This document shows positions 37,708 through 46,471 of a DNA stretch of 64,000 nt, in pieces. Position 1 is the first letter of the stretch, and every line of letters starts with the position of its first letter. Below the pieces are notes generated by a model. The model was not told the DNA's origin and did not search any database. It saw nothing but the letters and a program-made list of their open reading frames with translations. Source of the stretch: AWTP1-13 sp963775835 (GTDB taxonomy: Bacteria > Pseudomonadota > Alphaproteobacteria > Rhizobiales > Hyphomicrobiaceae); the NCBI GenBank assembly GCA_963775835.1, contig CAVZKV010000007.1:1-64000 (forward strand), read 5' to 3'. Made by a program: the position numbers and the translations under genes.

Positions 37708-38510
37708 GGCGCCTTACGGATCTGTTGCCAGATGCGTTCGCGCAGCTGGCCGAACTGCTCGGTTGCCATCATTTCGTAGCTGCGCGGCCGCGGCAGCGTC
37801 ACCCCTATGTGATCGATAATGCGGCCGGGCCTGGCGGACATCACCAACACCTCGTCGGCGAGGTAAACCGCCTCGGTGAGGCTGTGGGTGATGAAAACGA
37901 CCGTCTTCTGCGTGGTCGACCAGATGCGCAACAGCTCATGGCCCATGGTCATGCGCGTCTGCTCGTCGAGGGCGGCGAACGGCTCGTCCATCAGCAGCAG
38001 CGGTGGATCTTGCACCAGGCCGCGGGCGATCGAGACGCGCTGCTTCATGCCTCCCGACAACTCGTGCGGGTAACGTTCGCCAAAGCCCTCAAGACCGACC
38101 AGGCTCAGCATGGCCTGAGAGCGCCGCCGGCGCTCCGCGCGCGGCACGCCCCGCAGGCTCAAGGGAAACTCGATGTTGTCGAGCGTGGAGAGCCAGGGAA
38201 ACAGGCTGGCCTCCTGGAAGATCACGCCAACCCGTTGCGGATCGGGTTTGGGGATCGGTCGCCCGAGGCAGGAGATGGTGCCTTGGGAGGGCTGACGCAG
38301 CCCCGCCAGCATCATCAAAAGCGAGGTCTTGCCGCAACCGCTCGGGCCCACGATCACCACGAAGCGTCCCTTGCCGACGGCAAGCGTGATATCGACCAGC
38401 GCGGCGACGCCGCCGTCGGCGCCCGCGTACACGTGGCTCAGGCCATCGACCTCGATCGCGGCCTCTTGGACGCGACCGCGCAGTTCGGTCACGTTCGCCA
38501 GGTGCTGCAT
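37704..38510 (-). CDS. ABC importer ATPase, SsuB/TauB-like
   Basis: ATPase of 268 residues. Walker A IVGPSGCGKTSLLMMLAG, Q-loop VIFQEASLFPWLS, signature ELSGGMKQRVSIARGL, Walker B LLLMDEPFAALDE and the H-loop VVFITHSLTEAVYLAD are complete. The EPFAALDEQTR form and FPWLS are typical of nitrate/sulfonate/taurine importers. The start overlaps the upstream permease by 22 bases and its stop overlaps the next permease, giving a tightly coupled operon. Confidence 0.93.
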   Translation of the reverse strand: MQHLANVTELRGRVQEAAIEVDGLSHVYAGADGGVAALVDITLAVGKGRFVVIVGPSGCGKTSLLMMLAGLRQPSQGTISCLGRPIPKPDPQRVGVIFQEASLFPWLSTLDNIEFPLSLRGVPRAERRRRSQAMLSLVGLEGFGERYPHELSGGMKQRVSIARGLVQDPPLLLMDEPFAALDEQTRMTMGHELLRIWSTTQKTVVFITHSLTEAVYLADEVLVMSARPGRIIDHIGVTLPRPRSYEMMATEQFGQLRERIWQQIRKAP

Positions 38511-39193
38511 CGTGCCTCCAGGGCGCGCACGCCCTCGTTAAAGATGATGGCGACCGCCGAAAGCACGATCACGCCGGCAAACAGCTGCGGCATTTGGAAA
38601 TTCTCACCCCAGTTGGCAATGAGGTGTCCGATACCCGTGCGCGAGGCGTACATTTCGGCGATCATGACGCCGGTAAAGTTGAAGATCATGGAGATGCGCA
38701 AGGTTTCGAGCAAAAAGGGCAGCATACTCGGGACGTAGACGCGCCAGAGGATCTGCGTCTGGGTGGCACCATAGGAGCGGGCGACCAGGATGTGGTCGGG
38801 GCGCACCAACTCCACGGCTGCGGTGGCACTCATGAGCACGACGAAGCCGGTGGTAAATGCGGCATAGGCGACTTTCTGCTGAAAGCCGATCCCGAACACC
38901 AGGATGAACATCGGCAGGAAAATCGACTTCGGAATGCTGAAGACGTAGAACAGGATCGGCTTGAAGATTTCGCTCAAGTACTCGCTTTCCGCGATCACAA
39001 TCCCCGCCGCCGCGCCCAGGGGAACGGCAATCACGAAGGCCACGATCACTTCCAGCGCGGTGACGGCGACGGCCTCCTGCACGCTGGCGCGGCCAAGGAG
39101 GTCAGCCAGCGTCGCTAACACCTGGGAGAGCGGCGGCAGCAGGAGGGCGTTGACCACACCCAACCGCGGCAGCAGCTCCCAGGCGCCGAGCAC
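38489..39193 (-). CDS. ABC permease, SsuC/TauC-like (first permease)
   Basis: Permease of at least 234 residues with the EAA loop VARSYGATQTQILWRVYVPS. The open frame begins at a GTG at 39193 with no ribosome site and looks about 15-20 residues short. An ATG at 39242 starts a frame (MTRAQIIITRL) that would join the permease frame if one base were gained or lost near 39210, giving WRLLGLVLGAWELLPRLG as the first helix. So the start is unresolved and a small frameshift is possible. It lies between the binding protein and the ATPase. Confidence 0.83.
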   Translation of the reverse strand: MLGAWELLPRLGVVNALLLPPLSQVLATLADLLGRASVQEAVAVTALEVIVAFVIAVPLGAAAGIVIAESEYLSEIFKPILFYVFSIPKSIFLPMFILVFGIGFQQKVAYAAFTTGFVVLMSATAAVELVRPDHILVARSYGATQTQILWRVYVPSMLPFLLETLRISMIFNFTGVMIAEMYASRTGIGHLIANWGENFQMPQLFAGVIVLSAVAIIFNEGVRALEARCSTWRT

Positions 39194-39299
39194 AAGGCCC
39201 AGCAGACGCCAGCCTGGTGATGATAATTTGGGCCCGTGTCATGGTGAGCGCATTCTCTAAGGCGCGCGCCGTCACGGCAACCGCGGCAGGTCGCCCTGC

Positions 39300-40295
39300 T
39301 TAGGCCGCGGTTGGGACGGGTTTGAACTGCTCAACGAAGATATCCTGGGCCGGTGCCAGTTCCTTCATGCCGATGAGCCTCGCAAATTCAAGGGCGCGCT
39401 CCATCCACTCGAGCTTCATCTCGCCCGTCTTGGACAGGTGCTTGATATTGCCGTCGAGCTCGCGCGCGGCAATGGTTTCAGGAATTTCGTCGATTTCGGC
39501 GACCAGCTTGACGGCGGTGGCACGGTTGGCATCGGCCGACAGGAAGGCAAGCCCACCATAGATGGCGTTAAGCGCCTTCTGCACGAGTTGGGGCCGCTCC
39601 TTGATGATTTTGTCGCTGGCGATCCAGCTGGCGGTGGAATGCGCCGGAATGGCTTCACCAAAATCGATGATCGGCCGCGCCACCTTCTCGTCGATCACCT
39701 TATAGGTGAGGGGCGAGTAGAGGACCGTGGCGTCGATGTTGCCGGTGAGCAGATTGGGCACCAGGCCGCCGCCGCCGAGCGGTACCCGGGTGAAGTCGAG
39801 CTTGTGTTCGGCCAGGGTCCAGCGGGCGCAGATATCGCTACCGGATCCGGCCGACGTGATACCCACTTTCTTGCCGGCCAGCTCGGCGACACTTTTGATG
39901 GGAGAATCCGTTTTCACCACCAGGTACCAGCCATAGTAGCCATTGGCGCCATTGGCGACGCAGCGGACGTTGACGCCCTTCAACAGCCCGCCGGCGACGC
40001 TCGAAGAGGAATTGAGAATGAGGTCGGTCGCGCCGGCCGCGATGGCTTCGAAGCCCTCGGCACCACTGCGATAAATCGTCAATTCGGCTTTGATGCCCTC
40101 CTTTTCGAACAGCTTTTGCCGCAGAGCTGTCTCGCACACGATCGTGGGCCAGTAGGTCTTGGTCGGGACGCCGATACGGATGCCGTTGCTCGCCTGGGCC
40201 AAGACGCTGCGGGGCGCCAAAACCGCGGCTGCACCGCCGGCCAACAACGAGCGCCGCAGCAGGTTCGGCTTCTCGGTCGCGGGGCATTTGCCCAT
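39300..40295 (-). CDS. ABC substrate-binding protein, NMT1/TauA-like, Tat leader
   Basis: Periplasmic receptor of 331 residues and first gene of the uptake operon. A Tat-type leader, LLRRSLLAGGAAAVLAPR, ends at VLAQASN. The mature protein has the family pattern IRIGVPTKTYWPTIVCETAL, LFEKEGIKAELTIYRSGAEG, SAGSGSDICARWTLAE and LTGNIDATVLYSPLTYKVID. The ATG at 40295 has AGGAAGC upstream. Order downstream: permease, ATPase, permease, MetE-like. The ligand is unknown; sulfonates or similar are suggested only by family and operon. Confidence 0.9.
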   Translation of the reverse strand: MGKCPATEKPNLLRRSLLAGGAAAVLAPRSVLAQASNGIRIGVPTKTYWPTIVCETALRQKLFEKEGIKAELTIYRSGAEGFEAIAAGATDLILNSSSSVAGGLLKGVNVRCVANGANGYYGWYLVVKTDSPIKSVAELAGKKVGITSAGSGSDICARWTLAEHKLDFTRVPLGGGGLVPNLLTGNIDATVLYSPLTYKVIDEKVARPIIDFGEAIPAHSTASWIASDKIIKERPQLVQKALNAIYGGLAFLSADANRATAVKLVAEIDEIPETIAARELDGNIKHLSKTGEMKLEWMERALEFARLIGMKELAPAQDIFVEQFKPVPTAA

Positions 40296-41229
40296 TGTTG
40301 CTTCCTCCCATGGCAGTCAACCTGAGCGGCGGCATGCCGCGTGGGGCAATGTGGGGAGCATAGATCAGCAGGGGTGGCGGGCAAGGAGAAATGGGCGGCT
40401 ACTTGAGGCCACGGGCAGGCTTTTGTGGGATGCTGCCCGTGACGCTACGAGCTATGAGCATTCGTGCCCTTGTGAGGCCGCGGTTGTCGCGTGAAGTGAA
40501 GCCGGTGATGCCACCCCGACCGTACAGCGGTTCGTCGGATCGCCGCGGCGGGGCTCCAGGCAACCCGCGATGGCTGCCATCTCCGCATCCTGCGAGCGCA
40601 GGCGGTGACAGCTGCTGATCCTCGACGCTTGGGGCCTTGAGCCCCTTGATGCGGCTGCCCAACACGATCGCCTCGAAATACTCGAAGAACGCTCTGGGCG
40701 ACGATCCACTATCATCAGCAGCCAAGTCCTGCTCGACAGACAGCATGAATATCGGCGATGCAACCTACGCCGATGCACCAAAGCATCCAAGGATTGACCG
40801 TCCCATCAACCCAGTGGCCAAAATGATTTGCCAGGGAGGCATCAAACCCTGGGCGACGACATCATGTCGGAACCTCGGCGAAAACATCGCGGACTGCCTG
40901 GGCAACTTCATCGGCATCCGCAAACGATTGAGTAGCCATTGGCCAAGTCGCTTCGGACCAAAACAGGTCTGCCATCGTGCGGCATCCCCACCATTCGCTC
41001 CAGAGGCGGCCTGTCCAACAACTCCGCGCTTGTCGTGGTCTTCAAGCAGGTCGAGTGGTCGCAATCAGTGGCCAAAGGTGATCCTTGCTGTGAAATTTCA
41101 CTGACGGGCTGGAGTTCTCCACCAAACCAACGACCACCCGCCAGCCCACAACCGCCACCGCCTGGCCAGCAGGCCGTCACCATCGGCGAACCATGGCAAC
41201 GTCGCCGGCCCATCCCCCGCACTTCTTGT
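40296..41229. other. Gene-poor accessory region left of the inverted-repeat element
   Basis: About 930 bases upstream of the ABC operon. The operon promoter should lie near 40296-40400. Open frames exist (minus 40399-40746, plus 40637-41104). A minus-strand reading at about 40870-40990 ends in a plausible protein-like tail (SFADADEVAQAVRDVFAEVP), but its upstream part is in another frame. No family was recognised, so this is probably decayed sequence. Confidence 0.4.
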
Positions 41230-41320
41230 CTGACAAATTCCCTATATAAATTATTGGCAATTTGTCAGTTTTTGTCTAACCGTTGCCTAATAGCGACATC
41301 ATTCCACGCCAGATTGGTTA
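41230..41320 (+). repeat. Left inverted repeat, with internal 10-bp palindrome
   Basis: CTGACAAATT at 41230-41239 pairs perfectly with AATTTGTCAG at 41259-41268. GTTGCCTAATAGCGACATC follows at 41282-41300. It is AT-rich against a GC-rich background. The same architecture is found inverted at 53773-53864. Confidence 0.7.
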
Positions 41321-41563
41321 AACTGCAGTCCGCGTGTGGGCCCGCGCGCAGATTTGGGCCGGTGCGGTGGTTAGCCAACGTTCCTAAGTTGCTGGGGTGC
41401 GGGGATGCACCGGATCACTTCTTCCTGGACCGCTACCCCCAAAACTGCAGTGGGCTGTTACCCTCGGCCCCCCTGAATTTTCAGGCGAAATCGCCTGAAC
41501 AAGCATTTCGCAGCGGAGTGTGGTGCAGGGACTTCAGTGCTTACCGAACTTTAAATACTCGCA

Positions 41564-41710
41564 TTGAGCATAACAATCGTCGCGGTCGCTCTCGTAATGC
41601 TGTGTATGATATGGGAACCAATCTTAATGCTTATGGAAATTTCTGCCTTGGCGCTGAGCACCGTCGTGATGGTCGCTCTCGTTATCGTATGCGCGATGTT
41701 GTCCGCCTGA
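41564..41710 (+). CDS. Possible small two-helix membrane protein
   Basis: A 48-codon frame from a TTG at 41564. It reads almost wholly hydrophobic: SITIVAVALVMLCMIWEP, then ILMLMEISALALS and TVVMVALVIVCAMLSA, i.e. two membrane helices whose DNA is partly repeated (GGTCGCTCTCGT occurs in both). No ribosome site is seen and an Arg-rich frame overlaps it, so expression is doubtful. Its position just inside the left repeat makes it worth recording. Confidence 0.3.
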   Translation: MSITIVAVALVMLCMIWEPILMLMEISALALSTVVMVALVIVCAMLSA

Positions 41711-41775
41711 GTTGAGGCCGGTCGACCTGATCAATTCCAAATATTGTTTCCATTCGAAGATTGCGGGGTCTTCAA

Positions 41776-41988
41776 GTGCCCAGATATTACTTTCACGTCA
41801 AACGTGGTCAAATGACCATACTCGATCACGAAGGAATCGAACTCGCGAATATTGAGGAAGCAACAAAGGAAGCCGCGAGACTTGGCCAAGAGATCGCGGC
41901 GAACGAAGCTCTGAAAGGCGTTCTTCCTAGCAGGGGGATGATCATTATCGATGAAGGATGGCGGACGGTCCTTGAACTACCTTTCTAG
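41776..41988 (+). CDS. DUF6894 family small protein
   Basis: Protein of 70 residues from the GTG at 41776 (VPRYYFHVKRGQMTILDHEG). The family pattern is clear: an N-terminal RYYFHV strand, DHEGIEL, a helix with EEATKEAARL, and a C-terminal MIIIDEGWRTVLELPF. Such proteins are common in many copies in rhizobia and relatives; their function is unknown. Confidence 0.8.
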   Translation: MPRYYFHVKRGQMTILDHEGIELANIEEATKEAARLGQEIAANEALKGVLPSRGMIIIDEGWRTVLELPF

Positions 41989-42247
41989 AGCATTTGTTAC
42001 CGGCGGTGCATTCCGCGAGTATGTGGCAACCTCGGACTCTCCTCCTGCCACCCCAACTCCGGCGCACCAGGGAGATGGACGACGCCATCCCGCTCCGCCG
42101 CTCGTCCCTCGCCGGTCGGGGCGAGCGACGGCGGCGCCGGGGAGATGTAAGCGTCTGCCCACGACTGCGGGGGGCCTGGGCTTGCCGAAGCAGTTCGCAG
42201 CGTGTTGCTTAGTGTCCTTGCGCACGCGCGTAAGGGCAGTAAGGCAC

Positions 42248-42426
42248 ATGGGCTCCGAGATCTTCGAGGTGGTCGAGCGCCGGCGACCTGGCGGGCGGAG
42301 GTCAGGCTCAGTATTCTCGATGAGGTGCTGCAGCCGGGCGCCTCCGTGTCGGCTGTTGCCGACCGGCATGGCGTTGCGCGCGGCCTGCTCTATCAGTGGC
42401 TGGGCGGCCAGTGTCCGGCATTGTAA
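42248..42426 (+). pseudogene. IS66-type TnpA (helix-turn-helix) relic
   Basis: The first frame from the ATG at 42248 reads MGSEIFEVVERRR. After a one-base change near 42289 it continues as WRAEVRLSILDEVLQPGASV, then SAVADRHGVARGLLYQWL, the helix-turn-helix of IS66/IS3-type OrfA proteins. It stops at 42426, far too short, and no tnpB or tnpC follows. Confidence 0.7.
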
Positions 42427-42620
42427 GATTTCGTGACCGACTGTTGCACACGGGGCACAGCATTTGCCAGGGCTTCGCTCACACTCTATTTGATGGGTGA
42501 GAGGATTTGGTACGAGGCGAGCGGGAGGCGTGCCGCCGCTAGGGACGCCGTCGGATCAACCGTCCTGTGTGGGGCGCGAATTCGCAAGGGTCTTGCGGTT
42601 AGTGTACGGGGTTATTTTCT

Positions 42621-43993
42621 ATGCTGCGCGGACTAGTACGGGTGCTGCGTCGTCTAAAAGATGATGAGCGCGGCGCAATCCTAATTTACTTTACCCTCGC
42701 CCTGTTTCCCCTCTTGATGGTGGGGGGCGCGGCGATGGATCTCGGCCACGTATTCCTGGTCAAGCAAAAGCTTACCAACGCGGTAGATTCCGCCTCACTC
42801 GCGCTCGGGGCGCGACCTAATCTTACGTCCGTTCAGGCAACCGCCTTGGTCCAGTCGTTCATCAGCGCGCAATATGCTGGCACCCTAAAGAGCGTCGCCG
42901 TCTCGGACACAGCGACGCAAGTCAATGTGACCGTCACGGTGACGGTCCCAATGACATTCATGCAAGTGCTCAACACGCAGTCAGTTGACGTGACCGTGAG
43001 CGCAAGCGCCGTGCGCCCACAGGGCAAACTCGAAATTGCCCTGGTGCTTGACCAAACAGGCTCCATGGCCGGCCAGAAAATCGCGAACCTGAAACTTGCC
43101 GCCAAAGACCTTATCGATATCGTGGTCTGGGACAATCAAACCGACGACTACTATTCCAAAGTGGCGATCGTGCCGTATGCAGTCGGGGTGAACGTGGGAA
43201 CCTATGCCCCGAGCGTGCGCGGGCCCATCGTATCGGGGACCTGCCTTCCTGCCCGGGTGCCTATCTTCCAATTCCTGAATGCCGCCAGGGGGTGTCGAGC
43301 GCTCCATAATATCAGCACGTGTGTGTCGGAACGGACGGGCCCGCAAGCCTTCACCGACGCTGCGCCCAGCCAGCGCTGGTCGGTACAAATTATCCGCGCG
43401 CCGGTCGCCAGCAACCCCTGCCCGTCGAATGCGATCACACCGCTGACGAACAACAAGACGGAACTGAAACGTCAAATTGACTTGCTCCAGGCTGCAGGGT
43501 CCACAGCTGGACATATTGGTGTGGCGTGGGGTTGGTATCTGCTTTCACCGAACTGGGGCTATTTGTGGCCGTCAGCCAGCCGACCGGCTCCCTATAGCGA
43601 TCTCGCAGCTACTCAATGCTAGGGGTCTCCCGCTCCTTCGGAAGATCGTCATTCTGATGACAGATGGCGAGTTCAACACCGCCTATTGCCAGGGCGTCAT
43701 CAGCCAGGATTCGACATCGGGAAGCGGGTCTGCCTCTGACCATATCAACTGCAACGCACCCAACGGCAGCTTCATTCAACCAGTCGGAGAGCCTCTGCAC
43801 CAACATGAAGGCCGACAGGCATTCTCGTGTACACGATCGGCTTCAACCTCGCACTAACCAGAGTGCCAGGGACCTGATGACGCATTGTGCGACAGATGCT
43901 TCGCACGCGTTCTTGGCCTCGACAGGCGACGAGCTCCGACAAGTCTTCCGCGAAATCGCGACCCGGATCGCCTCTCTCAGGTTGACGAACTGA
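42621..43993 (+). pseudogene. tadG: TadG-like pilus protein with von Willebrand A-like region, frameshifted
   Basis: Pilus-assembly TadG homologue. The first frame (42621-43622) has the TadE/G helix after a charged start, ERGAILIYFTLALFPLLMVG, then GAAMDLGHVFLVKQKLTNAV and a von Willebrand A start, IALVLDQTGSMAGQKIANLK (MIDAS-like DxTGS). The rest lies in other frames after shifts near 43618, 43790, 43815 and 43865: LLRKIVILMTDGEFNTAYCQ, GILVYTIGFNL and LMTHCATDASHAFLASTGDE with a C-terminal VFREIATRIASLRLTN. It is on the plus strand, more than 10 kb from the tad operon and inside the inverted-repeat segment. Confidence 0.8.
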
Positions 43994-44092
43994 GCCGGAC
44001 GCTGATTGGGTGGTTCTCTCGGTTTGCACCGCCGGAAACGCTATTGAGGCAGACGCTCTTTCCGGCCTCGCACTACCCGGCGCAGCTTCCAA

Positions 44093-45493
44093 TCATGCAC
44101 TCCAGTCTTCCTTGCGCCGCTGATCCATCCTTGGGAGGGTCAGTCGAATTGAGAGCCCTCCACGAACAGAGCAATCGAGAAGCATTTGTCCGCCATAGGC
44201 CTCTACAATAGTTTTTGCTATGTTTAGGCCCAAACCCCAACCCGGCACACTCTCATCGAGCCTCGTCCCCCTGAGCATCACACGAACGCGATCGCTCTCA
44301 GGTACACCCGGCCCGTCGTCATCGATCAGCAGTTCTACACCGTTGGTTACCGATCTAGCCGCGATCTCCACTTCTGATCGGGCCCATTTTCTTGCATTGT
44401 CAAGCAGGTTGCCCAAGATCTCTGCTAAATCAGCTTCCTCTACTGGGGCAATAAGATTGGGTTCGCAAATAAGGCTCCAATCGATCCTGTCACCTCGCGG
44501 TAGCTTTTCCATTGTTCTGAATAGACGGGCGATGATCGGCTCGACCGATGTTTTTTGAGGAATTGTCGTGCCAGCTGCAATCCGCGTCCTCGTTAACTCA
44601 CGCTCGATGTGCTTGTTGAGGCCTTTGAGCTGCTGCTCAAGTTCGTCAGCAAAGGTTGTACTTTTCTGCTCGCGCAGCTTGCCTGCAAGTGCGGTGAGCG
44701 CAGTTAAAGGCGTTTTGAGACCGTGGGCCAGATCGCCAGCTCTTGCGCGGGCGCTCTCAATCGCCTTCTCTTGCGCCTCGAGCAGGCGGTTTGTCTCGGC
44801 AACGAGGGGCTGCAACTCGGATGGGACCTTGTCAGACAGCCGACGCGCCTTGCCGACGCGAATCTTCTCGATCCCCGTTCGCAAGACCTCGAGGGGGCGC
44901 AAACCCACCGAGACTTGCATCCATGCTGCCGCAATCAGGATCGCGGCCAACAAGGCAAGGGCCGCGAATACATCGCCGCGAAGTTGTCCATTAAGCGCAT
45001 CGAGCGCCCGGATTTCGGCAACATCAATTGCGACGACGAGCAAGAAATTCGTAGCCTGTTGGCCGGGTGCCGTGGGCTCGAGGACGATGCGCCTGAGAGA
45101 CCCGTAAAGCGTTTGTTTGTCAGGCCCGACGAGCGGCAGGCGTTGAACACCCTGCATGGTGTCCGGAACCGACTTGGTGTCGAGTTCAGCGCTCCCGAGG
45201 GACCGAGACCGCAAGAGAACCTCGCCATCGGCCGAGATCTGCCAATATCGCCCAGAAAGCCTTTGGCGAAAGCCCGGATCTGCGGAACTATTACGCAATT
45301 GAGGCTTTCCTGCTTCATCGCGGCTCAAGAACCCAGCCAGCTGTTCAAGGCCCGCATCCATCTCGTTGTGTACCAACCGAATAACGTTGCGCTCGAACAG
45401 CAGGAGCAGCATCACGCCGGCAACCTGAACCGCAACGAGAATGACAATTGCTGCGGCCCCGAGCAGCCGAAATCGAAGTGAATTTGGGATCAA
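44093..45493 (-). CDS. Sensor histidine kinase (PhoQ/FeuQ-like)
   Basis: Membrane sensor kinase of 466 residues. Two helices (AAAIVILVAVQVAGVMLLLL and VFAALALLAAILIAAAWM) flank a periplasmic domain of about 130 residues. A HAMP-like segment follows, then the H-box LAHGLKTPLTALTAL with the phosphorylated histidine, the N-box GNLLDNARKWARSEVEI, G1 IDDDGPGVPESDRV and G2 GWGLGLNIAKTIVEAYGG. It starts at a TTG (45493) overlapping the regulator stop, so the pair is translated together. The signal is unknown; relatives sense divalent metals, peptides or envelope state. Confidence 0.92.
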   Translation of the reverse strand: MIPNSLRFRLLGAAAIVILVAVQVAGVMLLLLFERNVIRLVHNEMDAGLEQLAGFLSRDEAGKPQLRNSSADPGFRQRLSGRYWQISADGEVLLRSRSLGSAELDTKSVPDTMQGVQRLPLVGPDKQTLYGSLRRIVLEPTAPGQQATNFLLVVAIDVAEIRALDALNGQLRGDVFAALALLAAILIAAAWMQVSVGLRPLEVLRTGIEKIRVGKARRLSDKVPSELQPLVAETNRLLEAQEKAIESARARAGDLAHGLKTPLTALTALAGKLREQKSTTFADELEQQLKGLNKHIERELTRTRIAAGTTIPQKTSVEPIIARLFRTMEKLPRGDRIDWSLICEPNLIAPVEEADLAEILGNLLDNARKWARSEVEIAARSVTNGVELLIDDDGPGVPESDRVRVMLRGTRLDESVPGWGLGLNIAKTIVEAYGGQMLLDCSVRGGLSIRLTLPRMDQRRKEDWSA

Positions 45494-46152
45494 CCGTCCA
45501 CCCTGAGGAAGTACCCTTGTCCGCGACGTGTTGCGATGACGTCAGACCCTATTTTGCGTCGCAATCGTCCGAGCAAGGCTTCGAGCGCGTTTGCGTCCTT
45601 GTCGTGGTCGTGTCCGTATAACTGATCGAGTAATTCGGACGCGCTTAGGACGACATCTGGCTTCAGTGCGAAGCAGGATAAAAGACGGAATTCCAGTGGG
45701 GTCAGATCAACCGGGGCACCATCTGCTGTCACAGCCTTGCGCCGGTGATCGATGACCAGCTTTCCGATCTTCAGGGTGTTCATTGCTTGCCGAGCCGATC
45801 GTCGAAGCACGGCATGCAGGCGCGCCACCAGTTCCTCCATCTGAAATGGTTTGGGAAGATAATCGTCGGCCCCGGCGTCGATTCCTTCGACACGTTCCAT
45901 CCAGCTGCCACGCGCTGTCAGAATGATGACTGGCATAGCCTTACCATCAAACCGCCAACGCTTGAGCACCGTCAAGCCATCCATCCGCGGAAGCCCAAGA
46001 TCGAGAACTACGGCCGCAAATTCCTCGGTATCACCGAGGAACCACGCCTCCTCTCCGGTATGAGCAAGCTCTACCCTAAACCCGCTTCGCTCGAGCCAAG
46101 TTTTGATATTGTCAGCGACCGCGGGCTCGTCCTCAGCTACCAGAACTCTCAT
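45490..46152 (-). CDS. OmpR-family response regulator
   Basis: Regulator of 220 residues from the ATG at 46152. The receiver has the acidic pair AEDEPAV, the phospho-aspartate in VVLDLGLPRMDG, the conserved threonine in IILTARGS and the lysine in DYLPKPFQM. The winged helix ends in TPLEFRLLSCF, NALEALLGRLRRKIG and RRGQGYFLRV, as in PhoP/FeuP. It heads a two-gene operon with the kinase. Its targets are unknown; TadG and the TPR gene lie on either side. Confidence 0.92.
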   Translation of the reverse strand: MRVLVAEDEPAVADNIKTWLERSGFRVELAHTGEEAWFLGDTEEFAAVVLDLGLPRMDGLTVLKRWRFDGKAMPVIILTARGSWMERVEGIDAGADDYLPKPFQMEELVARLHAVLRRSARQAMNTLKIGKLVIDHRRKAVTADGAPVDLTPLEFRLLSCFALKPDVVLSASELLDQLYGHDHDKDANALEALLGRLRRKIGSDVIATRRGQGYFLRVDG

Positions 46153-46471
46153 ACCAACCCGTCCGCAATTCTTGTGTTGACCCGATGAGCAGATCCGGAG
46201 CCCACCATAGGATATGGCACTGAGCGCTTGGCGTTGTTGGGAAAGCACTCAATGCAAATACGCAACCCGTAGGTGTTCTCGTTGTCAGCGTTTTCAGTTT
46301 TTTGCCATCTATTGGGCGGATCCACGGCACCGTGCCCGAGACCCAAGACATTGTCGTCATAGCTTTTGTCGGTGCCCGCTCGTGCCCCGCCGTCAGGATC
46401 AGCGGTAGCGGATCGGCGCGCGCATTGATAGTCATATGTCATCTGGGTGCTCACGTCAGACTTTGTGGTGT
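46153..46471. other. Promoter region of the two-component system, no gene seen
   Basis: 319 bases between the TPR gene end and the regulator start. Open frames on the minus strand overlap the regulator and look non-coding. No repeat or hairpin stands out. Confidence 0.45.

Noticed and set aside
40637..41104. A 155-codon plus-strand ORF that at first suggested an integrase tail
   Set aside because: The expected His-x-x-Arg and Tyr boxes could not be placed in any frame.
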